From: Isoetes taiwanensis | Taxonomy: Eukaryota > Streptophyta > Lycopodiopsida > Isoetales > Isoetaceae | Assembly: GCA_021234155.1 (NCBI GenBank) | Contig: JAJEKV010000035.1 | Span: 12,466,407 to 12,530,406, forward strand | Direction: 5' to 3' | Length of the DNA stretch: 64,000 nt | Shown here: positions 13,263 to 25,184 of the stretch, piece by piece | Position numbering within the stretch: the stretch's first letter is position 1 | Layout: each line of letters begins with the position of its first letter | Position numbers and translations under genes: made by a program | Notes under the pieces: generated by a model | What the model was told of the DNA's origin: nothing | Database searches by the model: none | The model's input: the letters and a program-made list of their open reading frames with translations, nothing else

Positions 13263-14758
13263 ATGGCCTCGAGAAGGACAGAGATGCTTAGTGAAATTAG
13301 GGCATCCTCATCAATCAAATATGACAGGCCGAAGGCGGAACGACATATGCAAACCGATGATCGAATTAACCATTTTGTAGCATCGGTTGAGAAAGAATGT
13401 CTGGGTCCGAATTATGTGGGAGGTGGCGAGCATGAGTCCGAGTTGGAAGATATGATGAGAAAGAACTTAAAGTCTTGGGTTTGCAATCCTGAGCCAGAAT
13501 TGAGGATGCTATTTAAGTATAAAGTGCCACTTATGAGCCCCTACGCTGAGGCATACATGGGACGATGGGCTAATTCGTGGCGAAGTGCAAAGGTCCGACG
13601 CAAAGATCACAAGATGGCCAGTAGCAGTCTCAAAGATGAACAGGTGAAGGAGTTAGATAGTCTTATCCATGGTGGGAGCTCTATTGGTGCAGGGGCTAGA
13701 TTATCATTACATGCTCATGATAATGTGTCAAGATTTATTGACAAACATTTCTGTGAGATCTTTGTTGGAGTTGTAAAGTGCATTGGTAGTAAACAAGACT
13801 GCCAGATATACCAAATCCAGATCTTGGGAACCCTGTACTTTAATCAAGATGACTATTATACTGGCATTGTGTGGAGAGGCCAAGATAAAGTTGCATCATG
13901 GTTGTTGGCTGACAAGTATATTCGTTTCAAGAGTCCAAGTCCAGCATTGGCCACACCCCTTGGACTTGCCCCTGAGGTCTTTTGTGGAGATGAGCCACAG
14001 GGACCAATGGTAGTCTTGCCATTCATGAATGGAGGAACCTTTGCAGAATTACTTGACCATCTTCCGAGCCAATTCCCTTCTTATAGGAGATGGTCAAATG
14101 CAATGCATAGTGCTCCAAGAAGGGCTGATATGAAGATAAGTGCGGACGTCCCAGAAATAGCTCTCGCTCTTGCAGGAGTCTATGCCATCCACGCTCCAGG
14201 TTGGACACACACAAAGCTCAATTGCAAAAGGGTCAAACTCCATTTTGATGACTCCCTTACAAATGTGTGGGTGGCTATTGGTGATTGGGACACGGCCCTC
14301 CGTTTTTTTTTTGCAAGGAGCGAATGCCCAAATTGAAGAGCCGTTATACCCTACAAGATGGAACGGTGCGATATCCTTGGTGGGAGAAGAGAGTTTTTAC
14401 ATCATCATCAGATGACCAAGCATCATGGGGGCATGAGATATCTGACATATATTCCCTGGACTACATTTACGAGATGCTCCTTGATTTTGTCCATGCAATG
14501 CGGCTTATGGGGTTGTGTGTTGAGATAAACCCAACCGACCGATACTCTAGCACATTGGACATCATCCAACATATGAAGGTTCAAATGATGATGGATAGAG
14601 AGCTGGTGCACATGGATCGCCCATCTATTGCTCGCGTCATCGATGTGTTCAAAACAGCAGGGCTTTCTTCTGATATAGTTGTGAGAGAGAGACGACATAT
14701 GAAGTGTGGTGATCCACTTGAGATGGCTAAGCTACTGTTAAATGCTTGCAAGAAGTGA
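13263..14758 (+). CDS. Kinase-like protein, one frameshift
   Basis: An acceptor-like tttgtag ends at 13254, nine bases before ATG 13263, which opens MASRRTEMLSEIRASS. The first frame ends at 14336; from a T10 run at about 14303 the reading continues in another frame to TGA 14758. Adding one T (or removing two) restores a single frame of about 500 residues. The second half looks like a degenerate protein-kinase fold: GPMVVLPFMNGGTFAELLDH (about residue 246; hinge-like), HAPGWTHTKLNCKRVKLHF (about 308; catalytic-loop position, HRD absent), VAIGDWDTAL (about 337; DFG position reads DWD), GTVRYPWWEKR (APE position), DIYSLDYIYEMLLDF and INPTDRYSS. No glycine loop or VAIK-type lysine is evident, so any kinase activity is doubtful. 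The first ~150 residues are unrecognised. It lies 0.8 kb upstream of the En/Spm-like gene in the same orientation, which suggests one mobile unit. Confidence 0.6.
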
Positions 14759-14899
14759 TTAATATAATTTTGCCTTCCTATTTGAGGCTTGTTGCAACAA
14801 ATAAATGTGTTTATTCAACATTACTAATGAAAAAAATAATTTATTAATCAAAAAAATTATTATTAATGGTAAATAAATTATTAATCATAACTTGTAGAT

Positions 14900-15190
14900 A
14901 AAGTGTCGCTACAGACGTCAAACCCTAGGTTTTGTGTGCTACATCATCAAACCCTAGATTGTAAATGCCATGTGGCACAATCTAGGGTGTGATGATGTGG
15001 AACATGCAAGCTAGGGTTTGATGACATGGCACTTACTATGATGTGGCAATACGAAGTCGCCATGTGACACAACCTAGGGTTTCATGATGTGGCACTAAAA
15101 ATGCCACGTGGGATAATTTGGGGTTCGGTGTATGACATGACACATGGCCTGATAATATGGCAACCTAGAGTTCGATATGCACCCCATACA
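14900..15190. repeat. Degenerate short repeats between the two transposon-like genes
   Basis: Variants of aaccctag(a/g)tt, its complement tctagggt, gatgatgtgg and catgtggcac recur in both orientations. The same gccacgtgg flavour appears in the terminus at 18.65-18.95 kb. They may be internal regulatory or protein-binding repeats of the element. Confidence 0.6.
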
Positions 15191-15586
15191 TATATACGAG
15201 ATACTTTTCTAATATAAATAAGAAGATAAGAATATAAATTTAGGTAATTATTCAAAGACACTTGTTCAAAGCTTTTCTCTCGCTAATTCTCGTTATGTTC
15301 AAATTAATATATATAGTCATGGTGGAGGCTCAATTCTTAGCGGTCTTCCTCATTGTGGCCCTCTTTCTGCTGATGCAATATTCATGGCATTATGCGTCTC
15401 CCCCTCCGCCCCCGGTCAAGACGGTCAAGACTGCAGTAAGTCTGCCGGGGCTCATTGGTAGCACATTTCGCACCATGAAAATACTATTTATCATCTGTAT
15501 GGTTTGTAAGTATCATTCTATTATTGCAACCATATCATTCATGGTTATCAAATGTTTCTCTCATAATTTCTTTTGATCTAGGTGTG

Positions 15587-18427
15587 ATGAATAAAGGTAG
15601 TCGCAATCGTACGGAGAATGACGAAGACGAACGTAAGTATTTATATAGTTTTTATACGCTTTACCCTCTAATTAGGTATGTAAGTTTATGCATGGAGTTT
15701 TAATTTGTTGTGTAGAGGAAAGGGAAGAGTTTAGACAAAATAGGAGGAGGACTCCACGAGGTAGGGGCAATCGTGCTGATGTTCGAAGCAGCCAACCTCC
15801 ACCTGTCACTACACCAGCAGGTTTGGGTATTAAGATAGCTTTTATAAAAATAATAAATAAATGAATTGTTTTTTGCATGATATTTGTGCTTCTGCAGCTC
15901 CTCCCCACTCCCCGCCTTCCTCGCAAACATGTCTCCTGCTGAGAGAGACCAAATTGCAGCATATTTTGCCTCTTTGACACCAACGCTAGTTAGGCAGCCT
16001 CCCGCTCCTATTCCCCATCTACATAGTGTTGATTATCGGCCTCCACGTTCTCGCGAGAATATCGAGATCGGTAGACGTAGTATGGACTCCCGTTCTAGGC
16101 AAGAGACGGGAACCGATTTTTCTGGTGCAAGGAACTTGGAGGGAGATTTCAACAGGTAAATATATATCCACTACGTACCAAACATTTCTTTGGTTGCAGC
16201 ATGTTAAAGATGCTCATTCTCTCATTACTTCTCAGGTCAAGAAGTAGTGGAGCAACGGACTCACAGCGTTCAAGATCGCGACGATCATCACAGGGTTCGG
16301 GATCCCAAGAACATCGTGAATTGACTGATTTGGAGAGGTCCGGATCCCGACGACGTCGTGTCACTGAAGAAGAGCGTCCATTTCGCTTTGTTTTAGACAT
16401 GTAAGTCTGCGGGTGATTTGGCCCCGAATATACCCGACTATCATAATAATAATAATTTTTTGATGTAAGTTATGTGAACATATTATTTAAGATATCAACC
16501 TTAAATATTAGTACTTTGTTATCTAAATTTGTTGTTTTGTTCATTCTCTTCACTTAGAATACATTGTAAAGTGCTCAAAAGTTTCCTATCGGGACGGGAT
16601 ATGTATATTGACGGTAGACATAAACACGCTTTTATATACCCACCATTTATGCTTCAGGGACGATCTTCCTAAGAAGGATGATGAGGGAAGTGTCTTTTAT
16701 ACTACACTGAGGGATGCTGTCTCAAATAATATCTCTCGTTTATGGCCTCCCCGCGGTATAGGGGAGTGGCCTGGCGCTTATGACCAACGCGAAATAGAGA
16801 GCGTCAAAAATAAAATGAAACAGAGTTTCCCAGAGATAGAAAAAGCAAAGAAGTTTAACTGGAAGAAGCTCACTTCGATGATGGGCGAGCTTCTACGAAA
16901 AAGGAGGTACATGACCTAGTCATAGTCTTGTTTTTATTATTTTAATATTGCGTTGATCTATCGATTTATGTCAAAGGCAAAGAGTGGTCAAGGAACTGAA
17001 GATGACTTGCGAAAAAGTTGGAGGCGATTGGTCAAAAGTCCCTAAACCACTTAATCTCCACAAGGAAGATATCAAGGTATTTCTTATTTTTTTTGCCATT
17101 CGTTCACTTTGCTGCCTGGCGCTTTGGGCACTGTTGGCGTCTGGATGGATGCGATGAAAGGGTGGCGCTCGGGAGAAATGATGGATGGGTGGCTTTTGGG
17201 AGTTTCGCGAGGCACCTCCCCGACCGACTCCCTTGGCGTTTTCTCTGGCGCCGCCTTCCCCGCAGCGTCACGGGTTATTGGTGTTGGGCCTATTGGATGC
17301 GCTTGTTTTACGCTTTCCGGCCGGTGCCCCCTGGGGCCACCGCCTTCCTCCCGCAGCAGTAGCCGCCGTGGGTTTAGGGAATTGACTGTTCTGGTGGCGG
17401 CTCTTATGGTCTAGTGGTTTGATCGAGCTCCTTCAGTGGGTCGGCACCTGGCTCTTTGCACCAGCACCTATTTGCCCTGGTTTTAGCGAGAAGATGGAGA
17501 TTTAGCGCGTGCGTAGGTTCGTGCCAGGCCTCAGCACCCAGCTGTGAAGAGGTTACGGTTCGGAGGCGTTTGGTGAAGTTCAGTTTGTTGGAGGTATGCT
17601 TATTGCTTCTTGCAATAGCATGGATTTTTGGATATGTAGTCATCCTGGCAACAGTTTTTTCCCAGGTGGTTTTTAATCTGGGCCGGGGTGATTATGTTTT
17701 ATTTTGTTTGTAAGGGCTTCGGCCTATGTTCTGGTAAGGGATTTCGGTCCCGTCTTGTACTTGTGGTCCCATAGCCCGATTGGGCTCCGTGGACGTTAAA
17801 AGTTTCTTCCTTCCTTCCTTCCTTCCTTTAACTTGTGATAATGTTGTGTGCCTTGCAATCAGATTGCATTCGAACGTGCAAAGGATCCAGAACAGAAACA
17901 TAGAGCTCGGACCGACAAAGCAACTACAAGTGAACGACATCCGTCTCATTTGGGCTCCGGCGGTCGAAAAGGGTTTCACCATAGATTCGTAAGAGCTATA
18001 TTAGTTCGCATTAATTTTAATAAGAACTTTAAATGTCATTAGCTAATACTCGTTATATTGTCATAAACCTGGCTATACGGGTTTCCCCCTAGCAAGCAGC
18101 ACGTACAAATAGCCACGGAACATGGAGCTGTTTATCTCTATCAACAGTTATACGAAGAGGGAACTGTCCCACATCACGGGAATGCCAATGTGCGTTGTAG
18201 AAAATTATTATAATTCTATGAACTACATTAATGCCATATTCTTTTGGTTTTTATAGGAAGCAGTGGCGGAGATGAACGAAGCCCTAGACGAGGACGTGTG
18301 GCGCGGGGGCGGCGAGGGATCTGCAAACTATGGTGGAGAGCCATCCAATCACAACCCTGAAGCTGAGGGTCCGAGGCATCCTCAAACTACTTACTCGGAT
18401 GACTACACTGAATCTGACACAGATTAG
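15587..18427 (+). CDS. Nine-exon En/Spm accessory-like protein
   Basis: Exons joined by GT-AG: 15587-15632, 15716-15820, 15898-16155, 16236-16400, 16658-16906, 16977-17076, 17863-17988, 18097-18189, 18257-18427 (TAG). From exon 4 to the stop every junction keeps the frame. Exons 1-2 also join (EDEQEREEFRQ), but one base must shift near 15928 in exon 3, so the full ~437-residue protein has a single frameshift. Composition: acidic start, then an RGR/RS-rich basic region (RSSGATDSQRSRSRRSSQGS), a WPPRGIGEWPGAYDQREIE segment, and RHPSHLGSGGRKGF, which recalls the H..GSK.F region of plant Ptta/En/Spm transposase-associated proteins, ending acidic (DDYTESDTD). The family call is by resemblance. Intron 6 carries a ~750 bp insertion. 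The gene lies just inside a CACTA-like terminus. Confidence 0.55.
17085..17835 (+). mobile_element. Insert in intron 6 ending in (TTCC)n, LINE/SINE 3' end-like
   Basis: A GC-rich block unlike its AT-rich surroundings begins after tttttttgcc near 17095 and ends in tccttccttccttcctttaa near 17808-17830. A short simple-sequence tail at one end is the mark of a non-LTR retrotransposon 3' end. Open frames inside (17018-17414) show no known motif. The insert sits cleanly between the donor at 17077 and the acceptor at 17862 of the host gene, so splicing could remove it. Confidence 0.6.
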
Positions 18428-18630
18428 CTCTAGGCTAAAAGGGTGGATACTCCCCTTAACGAGTCTTTTGTGATTATTTAAAAATATAAATACAATTCAC
18501 GATTTGCAATTAAAAAAGAAGGTGACATGTCCTTTTGCTCCTTGTACATCATATTGTAATAATTATCTAAGCAAAACATTTTTTTTATTTTTTTTATTTT
18601 TTTTTATTTTTTTTTTATTTTTTTTCCTAG
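18428..18630. other. Downstream region with poly-T runs
   Basis: AT-rich 3' flank of the preceding gene, including tttttattttttt runs at 18581-18625. Nothing codes. Confidence 0.6.
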
Positions 18631-19069
18631 ACGTCGCATGCGACATATCCACGTGGCATTTTTACTGCCACGTGGATTTTTTATTACACGTGGCTTTTTT
18701 TAATTACATGTGGATTTTCATAATTTTTTTTGCGTAACGTCGCATGCGACGTATACATGTGGCTTTTACGGCACACGTGGATTTTTTTGATATTCCACGT
18801 GTATATTTCAAAAAATAGCACACGTGGCTGCGACGTCTGCGAGACATCGCATGCGACGTATACACGTGGCTTTTACGGCACACGTGGGTTTTCTATATAT
18901 TCCACGTGTATATTTTAAAAATTAGTACACGTGGCTGCGACGCCCAGTCATGTGACGCGCGTCGCATGCGACGTGTCTCCAGCGACGTCTGTGTCACGTC
19001 GTCAGACGTCGTATAGACGTGACCCAGACCTCGCTAGAGACGTCGCTAGATGACCTTTCTCCTGTTGTG
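18631..19069. mobile_element. CACTA-like element terminus with subterminal repeats
   Basis: Dense copies of gacgtcgcatgcgacgt variants (18631, 18737, 18844, 18961), ccacgtgg/cacacgtgg and agacgtcg end at ctcctgttgtg (19059-19069). Read inward on the other strand the end is cacaacaggagaaagg, then gacgtctctagcgag. A CAC-type terminus followed by a few hundred bases of short repeats is typical of CACTA (En/Spm) elements, where the transposase binds. The matching left terminus was not found in the window. Immediately to the right the PUR5 duplicate begins (atataaactca). Confidence 0.65.
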
Positions 19070-19621
19070 ATATAAACTCACACCAGTGATACGACTCATA
19101 CATGTATTCTGATTGGCTGGCCTGTGCAGGTGCTCCAGTGTATCAATAAAGGCGGTGTAAAAGGTATTGCTCACAGCACAGGGGGTGGCTTTACTGACAA
19201 TATTCCACGCGTATTTCCAGCAGGCCTAGGTGCAGCTATAAAAGTTGGCTCCTGGAATGTACCTTCTATCTTCAGCTGGATACAGAAGGTAAACATAAGA
19301 TTTTCTGTAGTTTTGTTCTCTTGAGGATATGTTTTAAGCTTAATTTATGTGATACAGATGGGTGGAATAGAAGATGAAGAGATGAGGCGGACATTTAACA
19401 TGGGCATAGGTATGGTTCTGGTTGTATCTCCTGAAGCTGGAGAAAAACTATTTTCAGAAGGCAGCAGCAGAAATGTGCATCTTATTGGACGTGTTATTGA
19501 GGGTCAAGGAGTAAGTTACGAAGAGTAGGCAAAGAAAACAAGGGCCTTTTCTTTATTACTGCATGCACTTTTATGGAGGACCTTCAGAGGAGAAACTAAC
19601 TCCCATGTTCAAGGCGCTCAC
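19070..19621 (+). pseudogene. PUR5: Truncated PUR5 duplicate (last two exons)
   Basis: Copy of 35367-35941: the end of intron 6, exon 7 (19130-19288), intron 7, exon 8 (19358-19528, TAG) and about 90 bp of 3' flank. Exon 7 differs from the intact gene at one base (Ile to Ser, in HSTGGG). Exon 8 lacks one codon in the Ser/Gly run. Introns are retained, so this is a DNA-level and recent copy. It has no upstream exons. The left breakpoint coincides with the CACTA-like terminus. It lacks two small tandem duplications found in the intact gene, so it may keep the older form. Confidence 0.92.
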
Positions 19622-19742
19622 AAGGCCCCCAAAAATGAACTTGTATAAAAAATTACCACGAAAACCAGTATATATGTGATTTTTTTATATAAGAATCCAC
19701 AGTGTAGAAAAAAACCATGTGTTCTTCCAGGTTATGCTAAAC

Positions 19743-20420
19743 CAATAGTGGTTCATATCATGTTTTTTGTACTAACTCGAAAGTTCACACTAGTTTCTAT
19801 AAATCATCATTAGTTGATGAGATTGTTTTTAAGTGGACATTGATTTAGCAAAATCATTGCTAGCTCATATCATGTTTAAGTACATAAATTCTACAATCGT
19901 GCTATAGTTTTCTAAAATCATCAATAGTTTAGGAGATGTGTTTTATGCAGATATTGATTTTGCAAAAGCAATAGTGGTTATATCACATTTTTTGTATTAA
20001 TTCAAAAATTTACACTAGTTTCTATAAATCATCATTAATTTGTAAGATTGGTTTTAAGTGCACATTGATTTGACAAAATCATTGCTAGTTCATATCATGT
20101 TTAATTACATGAATTCTACAATCATACAATAGTTTTTGAAATCATCAATAGTTTACAAGACGTGTTTCATGCATATATAGATTTTGTAAAACCATTGCTA
20201 TATTTTACATTGGTCTCTAGAAATCATCATTAGTTTATGGAATAATGTTTTTATATACATTTTTAATATGTCTTTGATGCTTTTGCATGCTAGTTGTCGA
20301 CATATATTGAATTTGTAAAACCATTGCTACTTCTTACTATATTTAATTATATGAATTTTAGATTTTACAATGGTCTCTGGAAATCATCATTAATTTATGG
20401 AATGGTTTTTCTATATACAT
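19743..20420. repeat. AT-rich tandem repeat, ~226 bp dimer of ~113 bp monomers
   Basis: The block caatagtggtt(c)atatcac/tg ... aaatcatcatta starts at 19743 and 19969. The alternate block cattgctag(c/t)tcatatcatgtttaa ... aaatcatcaatagttt starts near 19854 and 20080, with a diverged third near 20322. Alternating related monomers give a two-step, satellite-like structure. Confidence 0.8.
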
Positions 20421-20950
20421 TGTTTAGTATCGTAATTTCGGATGCTACTTGTCCGCAACTTTGTATCCTATCAAATTTTTCTTAATAACTCGAGAACCAT
20501 GTTAAATTTTGCAAAGATGCTAAGGTTATTTGATGTAGTTACAAACTATGTTGTTAACAGTATATTTTTGTCTTAATCGTGTCACTAGTCTTGCATTTTT
20601 TCAAATGCAAATGTTTTAGGCCTCCATAAAGATGTAAAGCTTCTAAATATAGAGGAAGCACACGTGTCTAATGCTTTGTGGAATTAAATGAGCCTTGTCA
20701 ATAAATTTTACACAAGAAAAGAATGATGTGTCACTAATGATATAGATTTAAATCAAATTGTCGCTTAACAATGAGAGAAACCTCGATGAATTGGTATCTA
20801 ACTTGTAACCTCATAGCAATATTAGAAACCTTGTAATTAATGCAATGTCTATGTGAATGCTTTCGAGAAATCTTGTGATGAACAGGATAGTCCTTAAGGC
20901 CGGATTTGCATGGTTGTAATTTAGAATGCTAAGAGAATCTTAGGTTTTTA

Positions 20951-21110
20951 AGATTGTTTATGTTGGCATATTTATTTCGAACTTCAGTTTTAGTTATAGA
21001 TATCTTGATCAATGTCATTTAGCATTTTTAAGATTGTTTATGTTGGCATATTTATTTCGAACTTCAATTTTAGTTATAGATATATTGATCAATGACATTT
21101 AGCTTACAAA
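20951..21110. repeat. 80 bp tandem duplication
   Basis: agattgtttatgttggcata ... tgatcaatg(t/a)catttagc occurs at 20951 and again at 21031 with a few substitutions. Non-coding. Confidence 0.9.
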
Positions 21111-24100
21111 TGGTCAATGTTATTTAGCCTAGAATTTGGTAATTATTTTGTGAGTGCGGGAATAATGATCACTCATATTTAAATACAAAGATACCATTGT
21201 AATCATTAAATTTGTAGCACTTAGCTAAAAACTACTCCAATTTGAAGGTTAACATCTTAATATGGTAACCAATAATTTTATAGTTAGCTAAAAAAAAATA
21301 CTCCAAATGTAAAGTTTAACATTTCAACTGACTTAACATTGCCTTGTGTGCAAAATAGAATTTTATTGTCATTAGGTACGATAGAAAGGTTCAAAATTTG
21401 ATTTTGTTGATATTAACTACTCCAAAACCATTGTATAGTTTTGTTACCCCAAAACCATTGTAAGTCCCATGACATTTGGTTCAACGCCCGAGTCCTGAAT
21501 TATTACACAACATTTTATCTCAGCGGTTCCTGAATCTGCTTGAATGCCTTGAAAAGGACTGCGTAAGTAAATCACAAATTATATTTACATAGGCTATAAA
21601 TGGACTTATTACTTGTTGAATTTGATGAATCTACGCGGATAGTCTAGCTTCCATTAGGCAAGAAATGACTCTTTCAAGTTCCACACCTATGTGACTACAA
21701 CATGATCATGTCTGCATAATTTATTTTGTCGTGCTATAGACATATACAAAGAAGATAATGGCATTGAGTGAGTCAAACAAGAAAGTGCAGGGCACTACAA
21801 CTTATACTTCTAGCAACACATATAATCGAAAATATATGGATGGAGTAACTGATTCATCTTGGTCATCTAATAGTAAATGCTTGTAGACTTAATCGGATAT
21901 TCCTATTGCAGCACATAATTCCACTGCTATTCGACGACATGCTCTTCTTCTAATCCACCCCTGTTAGGTTGGAGTAACTGTAACTAAACTGTAATAGAGC
22001 TCTTTAACGCTCATTGACATGTTTCCCACGGAATGTTAAAAGAGGACACGTATCTGTAAACGTGACTAAAACCTTTGCAGCTCCCTCGTCTACTTTGCTT
22101 CATGACTTTAAAAACAAAAAAGAATAATATATCATGCCTTAGCACCCTAGATTACTTGTCAAAAATATCCTTCATTGATTTTGGGCTCCCTTTCAATTAA
22201 AAGTACTTGCCTATTCCCTTAGAGCACTTTCTATTGTAAAAATGCAATAAGAATCCTTTACATCTATAATGAGTTTTTCTTGTATGTTTTATCGTAACTT
22301 TGTTCATTATAGAAATTAATCCATCTCGCTCTCCTGGGCATACTTGCCCAGATACAATCCTTATAGACAGACGAGTGCGAGAATGCCCAATGTATGATGA
22401 AGATGGAGAATAAAGAAGCAACATCGAAGAAAATGAACTTCTTTATTATCCCTTGAGTGGCATTATCTATAATTCCTTTTGCAACCAAACGGTGCGCATA
22501 GAGCTCTAATGATGCAATTGAAGAGGATCATTGGGTGGATTGGCTTTTGCTTCCATTGGAAGAATCTTCCAATCTAGGCACTACCCCATTGGGGAACTCG
22601 TATCTCCACCAGGATATGCATACAAGTCAAGGGTTCGAGCCCTTGATCTGAAGGCCATCATGAAAATAATCTTTAACGCCCTTAACCAATAAGGCAAGGG
22701 AGCCTTATAAACAAGGGGTATTTGTTAAAAAAATGCTAGAGGACCTCCACCTTCGCATTGAGTTACAAATAAAATATGCCTCTAGGATGAAGCCTAGCTA
22801 GGACTCCATTAACAATTATTCCATCTTAGAAATTGGAAGTTGCATGGCAAATGAGAAAATAAAAAGTTCAAGCATGCATTAATAGAAGCACCTAAAACAC
22901 GTGTTAGAAGTTTAAGGGCACGCATTTCAAACATACGTTGAAGAGTGCTATAAGAACTGCAAACCCCAACTTAAAATTATTCATTCTTAAAATATATTAT
23001 CTGGCACAATTCTCATACTCATACTCATACTCGTTTCACCCTGGCCGTTGATCCATGGAATATACCACATAATATTCCCTATCTTACAACCCTGGCTGTC
23101 GACCCAAGAAGAAGATGGGGTCAAACCTCATATTCCATGTCAGCCTATGATTTTGAGGCCATGGTTCGAAGTCAATGATGCAGTCAAACACATAACACAA
23201 GATCTATATAGAAATTACTAATGAACAAAGTTGTGCAGCTCAGTCCATATACGACAAGAACAATGTTAAACACAAATAAAGCCCATAAACAATGGGCATA
23301 CGTTGAAATTGCAAGAACATATATGTTGAATACAAGCTTCGTTGCAACTTAGAACAACGTGCCAAACTGGCATTGAATCTCATGAAGAGGAAGAGCATCA
23401 AAACTGATAATAGTGCAACAAACTGTAATTCAGAAAGGAACAACGAGCTTTGCCATAGGATTCACAACAGTACAACTGTCAAGCATGGAAGACAACCCTG
23501 CCATAACACAAATGCCAGATTTGAAGAGCACCGACTTGAATCGGTGCCTGCTTAATAACAGAAACGGGAAACAAAAACGAGATATAGAACATTACTTTGC
23601 AGATTTGCTACATACTATTCAAAAAATAAAATAAAAAAAATGGCATAGTTGAAACTCCAAGCTCCTAAAGGGTGCCTGAGCCTCCCATGCCTCCAGCTTG
23701 CAGCTTCTAGAAACCTCCCCATGCCAATCGTGGTTGTAAAACTGTCGGACCAGAACATGTTGCAATGAAGAAGATGAATAATAAAACAAATAGTAGATGA
23801 TACCAACAGAAGCTGTCTGCATCCTAGTCATTAGTTCTATGTGCTTCTTTCTTAAAATAACAAGTCAGGCATCAGCCTCCTCCAACATACAGATTTGCCA
23901 AAACCCTGCTTCGAAGAAGGCCATATCCACCTATGTCGCCAACAAATAACCTTGTTTTAGCATACAAATCTGGCAGAAGGCCATACCCTCCTGCTTCGCC
24001 CTGCTTTGCCCTACAAATCTGGCAGAACTCTACTTCACCCTACAAGTCCGGCATGCCCATGAGTGCCACTGCCATGCGCCCATTCCTTCCATTAAAAAAA

Positions 24101-24889
24101 CCTAACCAAGAACTAAAGAAAACCCACACTATCAAAATCTCAAACCACCAAAGCTGACATCAGCATTGTACGATTTTGACATAATTATACATGCCAAAAC
24201 CATCCATAATAATCTTATAATAATCTTAGTAATACATGCCCATTTCAACAATTGCACAAGATAATATCTAGGAATTGTGAAAATCTAATGTTTAGGGTCT
24301 GGGAGGTGATCAAAACCCTAAAATAAAAAAATAGATGGTTAGGGTTTGCATCAAGACTAGATCGTGAGCAAGCGGCGACCAAAAATACATGTTCGATCTT
24401 TGGCAAAAACCCTCGGATGCGGCTATTTCTTCTGATCGAAGGAAGATGCGTGAATGGGATGGGAGCAAGTTTTCCCTATTTTTCCGATATCTATCCTGAA
24501 AATAGATCTATGGTTTCTGTATTCCGGATCCATCATTTTTTCTGAGCAAATCTCTTCCGCGTGCCCACGCTTCTGCACTAGAGATGGCAAAAAATACTAC
24601 CAGCATAGAATCGGGAGCAAGCGGCAAGTCTCTGGCTTTCTAGAACTTCCAGGATCCGAAAATTATTTTGCAAATCCTTCTTTGCTGCAAGAATGACCGA
24701 AACTGGAGTGATTACAGGGTCAGCCAGCATTTGAATACTGCTTCAACGTATGTTTGAGGTAAGGAATGTTTGTTTGTTTGTCCTGGCCCTGGCCATGGCC
24801 AAACTGCGTTTTCATTTTTTTTCGACCATTCATTTTTGAGCTTGCATGCTTACGTATGACAACCCCTGCTAAATCTTTCGACCATTTTT

Positions 24890-25184
24890 TAGGTTTGTTA
24901 GATTGATGGAGCTCGCAGGCTACATGCCAAAGATTGAGCTGGTGATGGAAAAGATGTCCGATGAGGCCAAGGAAGACGCATTATGCGGTCATTGTGAGAA
25001 ACTGGCTATAGCTTTTGGGCTTATCAGTATGCCTGCAGGAACAAGTATTCGTGTTACAAAGAATCTACGGGTCTGCATGGACTGTCATGATGCAGCGAAA
25101 ATTATTTCCAAGCTTGAAAAACGAGATGTATATCGAGCACACCATTTTGCTGATGGATCTTGTTCATGTGAGGATTTGTTTTGA
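24890..25184 (+). pseudogene. DYW-domain end of a PPR protein, degenerate
   Basis: Encodes FVRLMELAGYMPKIELVMEK then EDALCGHCEKLAIAFGLISM, RVTKNLRVCMDCHDAAKIIS and HHFADGSCSCEDLF before TGA. The E+ and DYW regions are clear. The HxE motif (HCE) and the CxxCH, HHF and CSC zinc ligands are still there, but the segment between KR and HHF is about four residues short and the terminal DYW reads DLF. No PPR repeats lie upstream in any frame. A ttttttag acceptor precedes the first codon, so it may be one captured exon. DYW domains act as C-to-U RNA-editing deaminases in organelles; this one is unlikely to function. Confidence 0.85.

Larger units (their letters stand above)
19622..24880. other. AT-rich non-coding region with repeats
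   Basis: No gene recognised. It includes the 226 bp repeat array at 19743-20420 and the 80 bp duplication at 20951-21110. A B-box-like ggttcgagccc at 22630-22645 sits in a possible tRNA-derived SINE, but no convincing A box was found. Open frames at 22197-22488 and 23240-23830 have no motifs. Confidence 0.5.

Noticed and set aside
22620-22660. tRNA gene suggested by ggttcgagccc
   Set aside because: No matching acceptor stem, D arm or A box at the right distance; at most a SINE remnant.
23615-23831. Overlapping minus-strand frames of 63 and 70 codons
   Set aside because: No family motif, no splice partners, overlapping frames in low-complexity sequence.
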